This document shows, piece by piece, positions 25,179 through 34,119 of a DNA stretch of 64,000 nt (the stretch's first letter is position 1; each line of letters begins with the position of its first letter). The translations under genes were made by a program, and so were the position numbers. This stretch comes from JBMYZL01 sp965661765 (lineage in GTDB: Bacteria; Bacteroidota; Bacteroidia; Flavobacteriales_D; Sanyastnellaceae). Below the pieces are notes generated by a model. That model was not told where the DNA came from. It was given only the letters and a program-made list of their open reading frames with translations, and did not search any database. Where the stretch lies: positions 20,548 to 84,547 of the forward strand of contig CBFIFE010000005.1 of NCBI GenBank assembly GCA_965661765.1, written 5' to 3'.

Positions 25179-27209
25179 TCAGTTTTTCGTCGGAAAGTCA
25201 TTCGCAACATCCACCCGAATCCGCTCGTTCCGATTCAGGAGTTGCCAGGCCGTGTGAAACACCAGTTGACCGATCTCAGCCGTCTTGCCGAACATGATTT
25301 TTTCTACATCATCGCCTGGTTTGTGGTAGTCCTCATGCACCCCGCTGAAGTAAAAAATCACCGGGATGTTGTGCTTGGCAAAGTTGTAATGATCTGAACG
25401 ATAGTAAAAACGATTGGGATCTTCCGGATCGTTGTATGTATAATCCAAGGCCAAATCCACCCACTTCCCATTGGCTGCTTCTGATATTTGATGCAATTCC
25501 GTGGAAAGTTTGTCCGAACCGATGAGATACACGTAACGCTCATCGTCCGCATGCTGTTCGTCAACCCGACCAATCATGTCAATGTTCAGGTTTGCAACCG
25601 TCCGCGACAGCGGGAAAACCGGATGGTCGCTGTACCATTCTGATCCCAACAAACCCTTTTCCTCCCCCACCACGGTCATCAACAAGACACTCCGGCGAGG
25701 TCCTTCGCCCGCCGCTGCAGCCATTGCAAAGGCCTCTGCCAATTCCAATACCGTCACCGTGCCCGATCCATCATCATCTGCGCCATTGTGAATCTCACCG
25801 TCAATGATGCCTACATGGTCATAATGCGCCGTGATGACAACCAACTCCCGACTCAAAACGGAATCGCGGCCGGGAATGTAACCCAACACGTTCGCTCCAA
25901 CGAAAGAACGTTTGGCTCGATCCAAGACAAAGGACAGACGCTGATCTTTCACTTCACCGCGCCAAACCCTTCCTTTGCGCTGGGCCGTGGTGCGTGACTT
26001 GGCCACGGATTTGGCCTTTGTATCCGACAAAAACACATCACCCACCCGCTCCGGGACAAAAAACGTCGGCAAATCCGTTCCCTCGCCATTTGGCGTCTCC
26101 TCACGCTGCAACCGGACAGATTTCCGGCCGATCCAGCCCTTCAAACGACCCTTGGTCATGCCGTATTGGCTTTCCACCACCACCAACCCTGCAGCCCCTG
26201 CGGCTGCAGCTGCGATGCGCTTCGCTTCAGGACCTTCGGACCATTGGTTTGGTCCCAACTCATTCGTCACATAACTCAGACGATCCGCATTCCTCGGATC
26301 TCCGCTCAATACCACCACCACCTTTCCCTCCACATCCAATTCCGCATAATCGTTCCAAAGGGAATCCGCGATGCCAAAGCCAGCAAACACGACAGGTACA
26401 GAATCCAACACCTCCTCCTTCAAGCCTGGGTACAACACAAAGTCATCGTAAAGTGACCACGCTTCCTCCCCATACGTCATGGACGCTCCCTGAATCTGAA
26501 CCGATTCCAACGGAACATCCTGCATGTACGCCTCACCATCGTAAGGTGCGATGCCCAACGAACGAAAATACCCAGCGATGTATGCCGCAGCCTTGTCCGC
26601 GCCCGCAGTGCCTGTCTCACGACCCTCATACGCATCACTGGCGAGGACAGACAGATGCTGGTTCAACTGCTCCGCTTGGATGGTTGCAGCATACTTGGTT
26701 GCCAATTCCGGATACACCAAGGAAACATCTTGCGCCATGCCCAATGCAGCCCAACCACAAAGCCAACCAGCCATTGCCAATGGCCAACCAATTTTCTTGA
26801 CACGCCCCTCGTGGCGCCCGCCTTCAAACGAAGCGGTTGCAAATGCATCCACCATATCCAATGCCTCTTCTGACGAAACAAATCGCGCTGGCAGGCAGAG
26901 CACATTCGCATCATTGTGCTGCTTGGCCAGCGCTGCAAGTTCCGGCTTCCATGCAATGGCTGCACGCACACCATCGTGCTTGTTTGCCGACATGGCCACA
27001 CCATTCGCAGAGCCGCAAATCAACACCCCCCAATCGCACCCACCCTTTGCCACAAGTTCAGACACCTGATGCGCAAAATCCGGATAGTCCACCCGATCTT
27101 CTGTATGCGTTCCAACATCTTCAATCTCGTGTCCCTTCTCTTCCAAAAATTTGACAATCAAAGATTTCAACTGAGGACCTGCATGGTCACACCCAATGGC
27201 TATTTTCAT
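25179..27209 (-). CDS. RpiB ribose-5-phosphate isomerase fused in frame to an M28-family peptidase
   Basis: One uninterrupted 676-residue frame joins two unrelated proteins. Residues 1 to about 141 are a complete RpiB (MKIAIGCDHAG, active-site C65 in LICGSANGV, ending FEGGRHEGRVKKI). Immediately after comes a signal-peptide-like stretch (WPLAMAGWLCGWAALGMAQ, about 142-160). A full M28 zinc aminopeptidase follows, with ligands visible in TAHYDHVG, NGADDDGSG, GEEKGLLG, NLNIDMIG and the late YHKPGDD. If translated whole, a cytosolic sugar-phosphate enzyme would be tethered to a periplasmic peptidase. Alternatives are a separate internal start (ATG at codon 146) or a sequencing error that removed the stop of rpiB. 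The start is the ATG at 27209. Confidence 0.8.
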   Translation of the reverse strand: MKIAIGCDHAGPQLKSLIVKFLEEKGHEIEDVGTHTEDRVDYPDFAHQVSELVAKGGCDWGVLICGSANGVAMSANKHDGVRAAIAWKPELAALAKQHNDANVLCLPARFVSSEEALDMVDAFATASFEGGRHEGRVKKIGWPLAMAGWLCGWAALGMAQDVSLVYPELATKYAATIQAEQLNQHLSVLASDAYEGRETGTAGADKAAAYIAGYFRSLGIAPYDGEAYMQDVPLESVQIQGASMTYGEEAWSLYDDFVLYPGLKEEVLDSVPVVFAGFGIADSLWNDYAELDVEGKVVVVLSGDPRNADRLSYVTNELGPNQWSEGPEAKRIAAAAAGAAGLVVVESQYGMTKGRLKGWIGRKSVRLQREETPNGEGTDLPTFFVPERVGDVFLSDTKAKSVAKSRTTAQRKGRVWRGEVKDQRLSFVLDRAKRSFVGANVLGYIPGRDSVLSRELVVITAHYDHVGIIDGEIHNGADDDGSGTVTVLELAEAFAMAAAAGEGPRRSVLLMTVVGEEKGLLGSEWYSDHPVFPLSRTVANLNIDMIGRVDEQHADDERYVYLIGSDKLSTELHQISEAANGKWVDLALDYTYNDPEDPNRFYYRSDHYNFAKHNIPVIFYFSGVHEDYHKPGDDVEKIMFGKTAEIGQLVFHTAWQLLNRNERIRVDVANDFPTKN

Positions 27210-27233
27210 GGCTTCCGTACGTGAGGTATGCGG

Positions 27234-27241
27234 CAAAAGTA
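27234..27241 (-). promoter_or_regulatory. Bacteroidota -7 box (TACTTTTG) of the RpiB-M28 gene
   Basis: An exact TAnnTTTG element on the minus strand lies 24 bases before the ATG at 27209, at the edge of the candidate origin region. It supports ATG 27209 rather than the longer frame starting at 27236. Confidence 0.45.
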
Positions 27242-27611
27242 ACCAACACCCCCCATGTTGTTCTTGTCAATTCCATGTGAACAAACGTGGACAAGTTTTC
27301 CTTGCATATCCCACACCCACCCACTAAGCCAACCAACCCCCTCCCCTTCCAAATTTTTTTCATTCCAAGTATCCTCAAAATGCCACCAACCCAACCGCCC
27401 TTTCTCCACAATCCAGGCACCTTTGAGTTCTCCACAAAGTTCATGACCATCGAGCAAGCACAAAGCTGTCCAAACTGAACACAAACCCAACAACACCAAG
27501 CTTCAACCCGTCCACAGCTTTGTCAAAAAACCTTGAAAAGTTGTGAATAAGACCGAAAAGCAAGTTCTTTCCTCCCGACTTTTGCACCGTTTCCACAGCC
27601 CTATAAAGACA
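27242..27611. other. Candidate replication origin: G-poor intergenic region with DnaA-box-like 9-mers
   Basis: This is the longest non-coding stretch in the first 35 kb. It holds one exact TTATNCACA box on the minus strand (27542-27550). Three one-mismatch boxes are present: TTGTTCACA on the minus strand (27276-27284) and TTCTCCACA on the plus strand at 27402-27410 and 27428-27436. Weaker CCACA/TGTGG relatives lie nearby (around 27507 and 27588). An AT tract lies at 27351-27363. By eye the plus strand is C-rich to the left, whichever strand genes use, and G-rich to the right, as expected at an origin. mnmG and three parS-like sites are 5-7 kb away. dnaA is not in the window. No gene is seen here. 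Confidence 0.5.
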
Positions 27612-29159
27612 ATGAATTCTCTTTTCAAAAAATTGATTTTAAGTCATTGTGTTGTGTGGAACTTTGTCCAGGCCCAACCCGATTTGCCAGGATGCGAATG
27701 GACGACCTTTGCCTTCGATGATGGCACAGTATCCAGTGAAGGTTGTTTGGTCAATGGTTTGCCTGAGGGCGAATGGCGCAGTTTTCACGAAAATGGCGAA
27801 CTCAAAAGCGTGGGCTCCCGAAGCAATCACGAGCTCGAAGGACTGTGGCGTTTTTTTCGAGAAGATGGGACGCTTGAACGCGAGGTGGCCTATGCCGCTG
27901 GGCAGCGAGACGGATTGGATTGCTTGTTCGACGATCAGGGCATGGTGTGTGTGGAGCAGACCCCTTGGCGGCAAGGCATTCGGGACGGAGAATTGGTGTT
28001 GCGACATCTCAACGGATTGCCCAAGCGAATCATCCCGGTGGTGGAGGGTTTGGAATCAGGACGTGGAAAGGAGTTTGCGCCGGATGGTCGCCTCATTGCA
28101 TTTCTGGATTACCGAGATGGGTTTTTGCGCTCGATGGAGAGTTTCAATCGATTGGACAGTCAAGGAAAAAAGCATGGGGTTTGGATTGTTTTCAGGGATG
28201 ACGACCACAGATTGAAGCTCGAGGAAGGACCTTGGCGGCATGGGGTGCGGCATGGGGTCTTCAAATTGTTCGACAAGCGTGGCAATCTGACGGAGATGGT
28301 GCAATACGCAAATGGTGAATTGTTGGAGGCGGGAGAAGAAAATGTGATGTTGCTGGACATTCGGCGGACCTACCATGAAAACGGTCAAGTGCAATCTGTG
28401 GGTTCCTACAGCGATGGCAAGAAGCAAGGCGTTTTCAGGATGTACGATGCGCAAGGTGAACTCATCGGCGGTGAGGTGCATGAAGCGGGTGTTTTGGTGG
28501 CCACTGGAATGACGGATCCTGCGGGCGATCGGCAAGGGGAATGGACCCTGTTTTTTCCTTCTGGCGAGATCAAGGCCCAGGGGGGGTATGGCAATGGCAA
28601 GCGAGAAGGGAATTGGACGTTTTTCTACGCTTCAGGCCAAACCGCCCAAACCGGCTCCTACCGAAACGGTGAATTGCATGGCGAATGGACTTGGTTTTAC
28701 GAGAGCGGCAAGGTCCACCGCCGTGAACGCTACCGAAATGGGGAAAAAGATGGGATGTTTGAGGAATTCGACGAGGCTGGCAACACCCTGCTCGAAGGCG
28801 AATACATCCGAGGGGAACGCAACGGTGAATGGGTTTATGAGGTCAATGATCACAGAGAAGAGGGGGCGTACATTGATGGAGAATGGCACGGCGTCTGGAC
28901 CCATACCTATGACAATGGCCAAAAGCGATTTGAAGGGGAGTTTTCATTTGGCCAACCCCAGGGGAAGCACACCAGCTACCACAGAAACGGTCGAACCCAG
29001 TGGTCGGGAAAATACGAAGGGGGCGTGCGGGATGGAAAGTGGTTTTTTTACGACGAGAATGGCGTTTTGGAGGCGACCTTGCAATATGATTTGGGCAAAC
29101 TGTATCGGATCAACGGCAACAGGACGCCAGATGTTCCGCAAGGTGACGTCGAGGAGTGA
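27612..29159 (+). CDS. Secreted YwqK/MORN-like repeat protein
   Basis: This 515-residue protein has a signal peptide (LFKKLILSHCVVWNFVQA). It consists of about 18 repeats of the form G-x-(W/F)-x5-G-x-(L/V)-x3-G-x-Y-x-(N/D)G. Examples are GEWRSFHENGELKSVGS and GNWTFFYASGQTAQTGSY. This is the YwqK/MORN_2 pattern, annotated in databases as YwqK family antitoxin, although a toxin role is unproven and no toxin gene is adjacent. It is probably an elongated beta-sheet protein outside the inner membrane. ATG 27612 is chosen because it gives a proper signal peptide; the frame extends upstream to 27543 through a DnaA-box-like site. Confidence 0.78.
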   Translation: MNSLFKKLILSHCVVWNFVQAQPDLPGCEWTTFAFDDGTVSSEGCLVNGLPEGEWRSFHENGELKSVGSRSNHELEGLWRFFREDGTLEREVAYAAGQRDGLDCLFDDQGMVCVEQTPWRQGIRDGELVLRHLNGLPKRIIPVVEGLESGRGKEFAPDGRLIAFLDYRDGFLRSMESFNRLDSQGKKHGVWIVFRDDDHRLKLEEGPWRHGVRHGVFKLFDKRGNLTEMVQYANGELLEAGEENVMLLDIRRTYHENGQVQSVGSYSDGKKQGVFRMYDAQGELIGGEVHEAGVLVATGMTDPAGDRQGEWTLFFPSGEIKAQGGYGNGKREGNWTFFYASGQTAQTGSYRNGELHGEWTWFYESGKVHRRERYRNGEKDGMFEEFDEAGNTLLEGEYIRGERNGEWVYEVNDHREEGAYIDGEWHGVWTHTYDNGQKRFEGEFSFGQPQGKHTSYHRNGRTQWSGKYEGGVRDGKWFFYDENGVLEATLQYDLGKLYRINGNRTPDVPQGDVEE

Positions 29160-29183
29160 CCGCCCATCAGAAGAGTTTCATCG

Positions 29184-32063
29184 ATGAATGCCAGCCCACA
29201 ACCTTCGAAGATTCGGTTTGATTTGTCTGCCATTCCGATGCCAGTGGGGCATTTGCCTCGAAGTGCATCTGGCCACGCGGAAGGGGTCTTCGATGCTTGG
29301 AATGAGTTGTTTGCCGCGGCCATCAGCAAGCCACAGGAACTGACGAATTGGTTGCCTGCCGGCGACTTGCCAGACTTTCTGGACCTGTTGCAGAACATGG
29401 CCGTGGGCGAATCCAAGGCTTGGCACATCGCAGAAAACCAAACGAATTGGGTGTGCAGGGCTTCTGCTTTGGAGAGCGGTTGGCTCTTGATGTTTGAGGC
29501 GCCGTTGGCGCCGATGCCTTCCATTGATTCCCTCAGTCACTCTGCGATGGATGGCATTGCGCGCATCGAGGACTTGATGATCGTCGATTGCAATGAACGA
29601 TTTGGCCAAATCATGGGCGCAACAGATGTTGCCATGCTGAAAAACCGCGACCTCACGGAGTGGCTGAGCATTCGGGATTGGCGTCGCTTGCAAGCCCGTT
29701 CAAAAAGCATGAGCCCATGTGAAATTGAACTGGAAATTGCGCCAGGGAACTTTCGCTTTGTGGAAGCTGCGATGAAGCCCGTTGGGCCAGGGGAGGCCAC
29801 GCATTTGTTCATCTACGATGTCACAGATCACAAGCGGGTTGAGCGCGATTTGGCCCAGACAAAGGAACGCTTCCGTTTGCTTGTCGAGTCGAATCCCATC
29901 AGTTTGTTTCTCGTCATTGAAGGCCAAATCCAATACGTCAACCCCGCCGCCACAGAGCTGGTGCTGGCCGACGCGGAAGACGAATTGATCGGCGCCTCGT
30001 TCGAGACCCTGTTCATCAACAGCGACCGAGATCGCATCCGCACGGCGCTCTTGAAAGCTCGGCAAGGTGAGAAAGTTCCCTACGTCGAGTTGACGCTTGA
30101 ACTGGAAGGTCACGTGCTCCGGGATGTGGGCTTGCGGATGACGTTGTCCGTGTTTGATCGGCAGCCAGCGATTCAGGTGACGGCAACGGATTTGTCGACG
30201 CGCATGGAGTTGATGCGCGAACAAATGCGGGCAAGCCTCGCCGAGGAGACGAATGAGTTGTTGAAGGCAGAAATCAACAGGCACCAAGCCACCCAACGCA
30301 AGCTCCGCGAAACAGAGGAACTGAACCGAAGCATCATCGAAAGTTCCATTGACATGATCGCCGCCTTTGATGAAGACGGTCGGTTGTTGCAGTTCAACCA
30401 TGCGGCATCCGTGGAGTTTGGTTGGTCTGTAGATGAGGCCAAAACCCTTGAATTCTCCGCCTTTCTGGCCGATCCCGACGAGGCGGATGGCATTTTGCAC
30501 GAGTTGCGCACCCACAATTACTTTGTTGGAGAGGTCGCCGGCATTCGGGCGTCGGGCGAGGAATTCAGCATGTTGATGTCCGTGGCCACTTTGCGTTCCG
30601 ATGAAGGGGCGCGGTTGGGCGCGGTTGTTGTGGCCAGAGACATCACGGATTTGAAATTGGCGGAGGAAGAATTGCGCGAAAGCGAACACCGGTACCGCGA
30701 CATCCTCGAGCACGCCACCGACTTGATTTTCCTGCTCAGTCCGGAAGGGCACTTCACCTATGCGAACCCATCGTTTTTCCGGACGTTGGGGTATGCGGGC
30801 ATGGATTTGGCAGATTTGCCTGTCCACAGCATCATTCAAGGGCTTCCGGAGGAGCGCAATGCATGGATGGATGCCTTGGAATCCAGCCAACACGAATTGC
30901 AATTCAAGGCGCACGATGGCTCTGTCTTGCAAGTCATCGGGGGTGCGACTGCACAGCATGATGATGCCGGCAATCGCATCGGTTTGCGCGGGATTTACCT
31001 CGACATCACGGACATGCGCAGGCACGAGCGCGCCGCACACGTTCAAAGTGCCAAGCTCGAATCCATCTTCAACTCCACCCGTTACCTGTTGATGTTCACC
31101 ATCGACGGTGAGATGCGCCTGACTTCTCAGAATGAGAACTTTGCATCGATCATGCGTTTGCAATTCGGAGACGATTTGAACCTCGGCGATTCAGTCCTCG
31201 ACAAGTTCAATGCTGTGATGGAAAAGGACTTGGACCGCGATGTGTTGCAGTTCTTCCCCCGCGCTTTTGATGGTCGCCAGCAGCAATTTGAAATGCCGGT
31301 GCGAGATGTGGAGGGGAATTTGGTTTGGTTCCAAATGTTCCTCAACCCCGTTCAATTCGACGACGACCACAAGGAACTCAGTTGCATCGCTTACGACATC
31401 ACGGAGCGGAAGGAAATTGACGAGGCCATCCGCAATGCTTTGAAAGAAAAGGAGGTGCTGCTTCAGGAAGTGCACCACCGGGTGAAAAACAACCTGCAGG
31501 TCATTTCCAGCATGCTCAACCTGCAACGGCGTTTCATCAAAGATCCGGGTTTGCTTCAAGTGCTCGACGAGTCGCAGAATCGGATCGCGACAATGTCTTA
31601 CATCCACGAGTCGTTGTATCGGAACACGGATTTCAGTTCCATCAGTTTCTCAGAATATCTGGTCAGGCTCTCGAACAATTTGATTCACAGCTATGCCCGG
31701 CAAGATTGCCAGGTGGAACTTCGCACGGTTTTGGACGATGTCCATTTGAAACTCGATCAGGCCATTCCTTGCGGACTGATTGTCAATGAACTTGTTTCGA
31801 ATGCGATGAAATACGCGTTTGTCTCTCGGCCGTTTGGCTGCATCACTTTGCGGGTGCAGCGTGTGCGAGGGGACTTGTTGGAGATTGAAGTTCAGGATGA
31901 TGGCGTGGGTCTTCCCGAAGGCTTCGACTTTTCCCAGAACGATTCATTGGGCGTGTATTTGGTTCAAGCTTTGACAGACCAAATCGATGGCACGCTTCTT
32001 GTCCGCAACAACGAAAACGGGCCAGGATGTTCGTTTTTGGTTAGCTTTACGCCTTCGACTTAA
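29184..32063 (+). CDS. Multi-PAS cytosolic sensor histidine kinase (HisKA_2 type)
   Basis: The 959 residues contain about four or five PAS/PAC modules (for example around 210-330, 385-500, 505-620 and 630-750), each ending in a DIT(D/E)-type PAC strand such as VVARDITDLKLAEEEL. A HisKA_2 phosphoacceptor helix follows (LLQEVHHRVKNNLQVISSMLNLQ, split here; His near 764-765). The HATPase domain has NELVSNAMKYAF and DDGVGLPEGF. No membrane helices are seen, so it is cytosolic and probably senses small ligands or redox. The LytTR response regulator starts 17 bases downstream and is the obvious partner. Confidence 0.88.
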   Translation: MNASPQPSKIRFDLSAIPMPVGHLPRSASGHAEGVFDAWNELFAAAISKPQELTNWLPAGDLPDFLDLLQNMAVGESKAWHIAENQTNWVCRASALESGWLLMFEAPLAPMPSIDSLSHSAMDGIARIEDLMIVDCNERFGQIMGATDVAMLKNRDLTEWLSIRDWRRLQARSKSMSPCEIELEIAPGNFRFVEAAMKPVGPGEATHLFIYDVTDHKRVERDLAQTKERFRLLVESNPISLFLVIEGQIQYVNPAATELVLADAEDELIGASFETLFINSDRDRIRTALLKARQGEKVPYVELTLELEGHVLRDVGLRMTLSVFDRQPAIQVTATDLSTRMELMREQMRASLAEETNELLKAEINRHQATQRKLRETEELNRSIIESSIDMIAAFDEDGRLLQFNHAASVEFGWSVDEAKTLEFSAFLADPDEADGILHELRTHNYFVGEVAGIRASGEEFSMLMSVATLRSDEGARLGAVVVARDITDLKLAEEELRESEHRYRDILEHATDLIFLLSPEGHFTYANPSFFRTLGYAGMDLADLPVHSIIQGLPEERNAWMDALESSQHELQFKAHDGSVLQVIGGATAQHDDAGNRIGLRGIYLDITDMRRHERAAHVQSAKLESIFNSTRYLLMFTIDGEMRLTSQNENFASIMRLQFGDDLNLGDSVLDKFNAVMEKDLDRDVLQFFPRAFDGRQQQFEMPVRDVEGNLVWFQMFLNPVQFDDDHKELSCIAYDITERKEIDEAIRNALKEKEVLLQEVHHRVKNNLQVISSMLNLQRRFIKDPGLLQVLDESQNRIATMSYIHESLYRNTDFSSISFSEYLVRLSNNLIHSYARQDCQVELRTVLDDVHLKLDQAIPCGLIVNELVSNAMKYAFVSRPFGCITLRVQRVRGDLLEIEVQDDGVGLPEGFDFSQNDSLGVYLVQALTDQIDGTLLVRNNENGPGCSFLVSFTPST

Positions 32064-32080
32064 CAATCAATTTTTCCACC

Positions 32081-32830
32081 ATGCCCATCAACATCTTGGT
32101 TACTGAGGACGAGAGCATTGTCCGGAAGGACATCGAGCGCTGTCTTGTGAATCTCGGCTACAATGTCATTGCCTCTGCAGACAATGGTGAGGATGCCATT
32201 GAAATGGCTTTGAAGCACAAGCCGGATTTGGCTTTGATGGACATCATGATCAAGGGCGACATGAACGGCATTGCCGCGGCGGAGGAAATCAAGCGCAACC
32301 TCGATATCCCTGTTGTTTTCTTGACCGCTTATGCGGATGAAAACACCCTCAATGAGGCGAAGTTGGCAGAGCCGCATGGCTACATTCTCAAGCCTTTCAA
32401 GGATGTAGACATCCAAACAGCCATTGAGATGGCGCTGCACAAGCACGGGAAGGAGCAGGAGCTGAAATTGGAGTCGGACTTTCTCCGCAGCTTGGCGGAG
32501 CACAAGCAGGACGCGGATGTGATTTTTGTGAAAAACCGCAGCCGTTTGATTCGGGTGAAGCACGAGGATTTGCTGTTTGTAGAAGCGTTGAAGGATTATG
32601 TGGTGGTGCACACCCGGGAGGAGAGCTTCACCATTCACAGCACCATGAAGGATGTGGAGCGGAAACTGGATGACCGGGTGTTTGTCCGTGTGCACCGCAG
32701 TTACATCGTCAATCTGCAGGCCATTGAAAGCATCAAGTATGCGATGATCACGATGGAAGGCATGGAGAAGGAGATTCCGGTGGGTGGCAGTTACAAAGAC
32801 CTTCTGGCGAGCCGCATCAATTTGCTGTGA
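32081..32830 (+). CDS. LytTR-family response regulator
   Basis: The 249 residues hold a receiver domain (1-125) with acidic pocket E9/D10, phosphoacceptor D54 in LALMDIMI, T82 and K104 in LKPFKD. A LytTR DNA-binding domain follows at about 145-249 (IFVKNRSRLIRV, VHRSYIVNL, IPVGGSYKDLL). It is expected to bind direct repeats upstream of target promoters after phosphorylation by the PAS kinase encoded just before it. HisKA_2 kinases paired with REC-LytTR proteins are common in Bacteroidota. Its TGA overlaps a possible GTG start of pepT (GTGA). Confidence 0.92.
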   Translation: MPINILVTEDESIVRKDIERCLVNLGYNVIASADNGEDAIEMALKHKPDLALMDIMIKGDMNGIAAAEEIKRNLDIPVVFLTAYADENTLNEAKLAEPHGYILKPFKDVDIQTAIEMALHKHGKEQELKLESDFLRSLAEHKQDADVIFVKNRSRLIRVKHEDLLFVEALKDYVVVHTREESFTIHSTMKDVERKLDDRVFVRVHRSYIVNLQAIESIKYAMITMEGMEKEIPVGGSYKDLLASRINLL

Positions 32831-34050
32831 TCATGCACGGGGGGTCAGCGCTTGAGCGGTTCTTGCGGTATGTGCGCATCGACACCCAGAGCGACCCATC
32901 GAGCCCCACTTGTCCCAGTACTGAGAAGCAAAAGAACCTTGGGCGTTTGCTCGTGGAAGAATTGCGCACGCTCGGATGCAGCGATGCGGCGATGGATGAA
33001 CATGGCTATGTGTATGCGACGTTGCCTGGGGATCCGGAGGAGCCGGTGATTTGCTTTTGTTCCCACATGGACACGTCGCCGGAAACTTCGGGGGCGGATG
33101 TGGAGCCGATTGTGCACGCCGCTTGGGATGGTCAGCCGATGCGGCTGCCCCACAACGACGTGGTGATTGACCCAGCAGCCGGGCATCCTGATTTGATGGA
33201 CAAGGTGGGCGAGGACATTGTGACGGCAGATGGCCGGACCCTCCTCGGCGCGGACAACAAAGCGGGTGTAGCGGAAATCATGGATTGCTTGCAGTGGTTT
33301 CACGATCATCCGGAAGCGCCTCATGCGACGCTGCGGATTCTCTTCACCCCGGATGAGGAAATCGGACGGGGGGCAGACCGGGTGGACCTCGAGAAGTTGG
33401 GCGCGGATTTCGGCTACACAGTCGATGGAGAGTCACTCGGCAGCATGGAGGATGAGACGTTTTCTGCCGACGGGGCGACCGTGGTATTTGAGGGCATCAA
33501 CGCCCATCCGGGCTTTGCCAAGGGAGCGATGGTCAATGCCTTGAAAGTGGCGTGTGATTTCGTAGCGTCTTTGCCAGTGGACAGTTGGAGCCCAGAAACC
33601 ACCGAGGATCGCACTGGGTTCGTTCATCCATACGAGATGACGGGAACGGTGGAACGATCAGAAATCACGTTCATCGTGCGCAGTTTCGATACCGCGGAAT
33701 TGGGGACTTTTGCCCAGCGCTTGCGGGCCTTGCAGCAAGATGTATTGGCGAGATGGCCCGGTGCCACAGGCCGTGTGGACATTCGGGAGCAATACCGAAA
33801 CATGAAAGAAGTGCTGGTCCAGCATCCACACGTGGCGGCCCGGGCGGCAGCGGCGATTGAGGCGGCGGGATTGAAGTTGAAGCGAGGCGCCATCCGCGGA
33901 GGCACAGACGGAAGCCGTTTGAGCTTCATGGGGTTGCCATGTCCGAATGTGTTTGCTGGCGAACATGCCTTTCACAGCCGGCAAGAATGGGTGAGCGTTC
34001 AGGACATGGAGAAGGCGGTGGAAGTGCTCATTCGCATCGCCCAAGGTTGA
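32827..34050 (+). CDS. pepT: Peptidase T (tripeptide aminopeptidase)
   Basis: This M20-family dizinc aminopeptidase of about 407 residues releases N-terminal residues from tripeptides in the cytosol. The metal ligands are visible in CSHMDTSPETSG (His, Asp), LGADNKAGVAEI (Asp), FTPDEEIGRG (catalytic Glu and ligand Glu), TVDGE (Asp) and AGEHAFHSRQEW (His). The length matches the PepT family. The start is either GTG 32827, overlapping the regulator stop, or ATG 32833. Co-transcription with the kinase-regulator pair seems likely from the overlap, but a functional link is not obvious. Confidence 0.92.
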   Translation: MIMHGGSALERFLRYVRIDTQSDPSSPTCPSTEKQKNLGRLLVEELRTLGCSDAAMDEHGYVYATLPGDPEEPVICFCSHMDTSPETSGADVEPIVHAAWDGQPMRLPHNDVVIDPAAGHPDLMDKVGEDIVTADGRTLLGADNKAGVAEIMDCLQWFHDHPEAPHATLRILFTPDEEIGRGADRVDLEKLGADFGYTVDGESLGSMEDETFSADGATVVFEGINAHPGFAKGAMVNALKVACDFVASLPVDSWSPETTEDRTGFVHPYEMTGTVERSEITFIVRSFDTAELGTFAQRLRALQQDVLARWPGATGRVDIREQYRNMKEVLVQHPHVAARAAAAIEAAGLKLKRGAIRGGTDGSRLSFMGLPCPNVFAGEHAFHSRQEWVSVQDMEKAVEVLIRIAQG

Positions 34051-34119
34051 TCCCGATCTGCCAGGCCCCAAACCCCAGTTCCGAGGCCTCAACACCCCCC
34101 TCCAAGCACTTCCGGTATC

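Noticed and set aside
27543..27611. Upstream extension of the YwqK-like protein from GTG 27543
   Set aside because: The extension would bury the signal peptide, and it overlaps an exact DnaA-box-like 9-mer. ATG 27612 gives a normal signal sequence.
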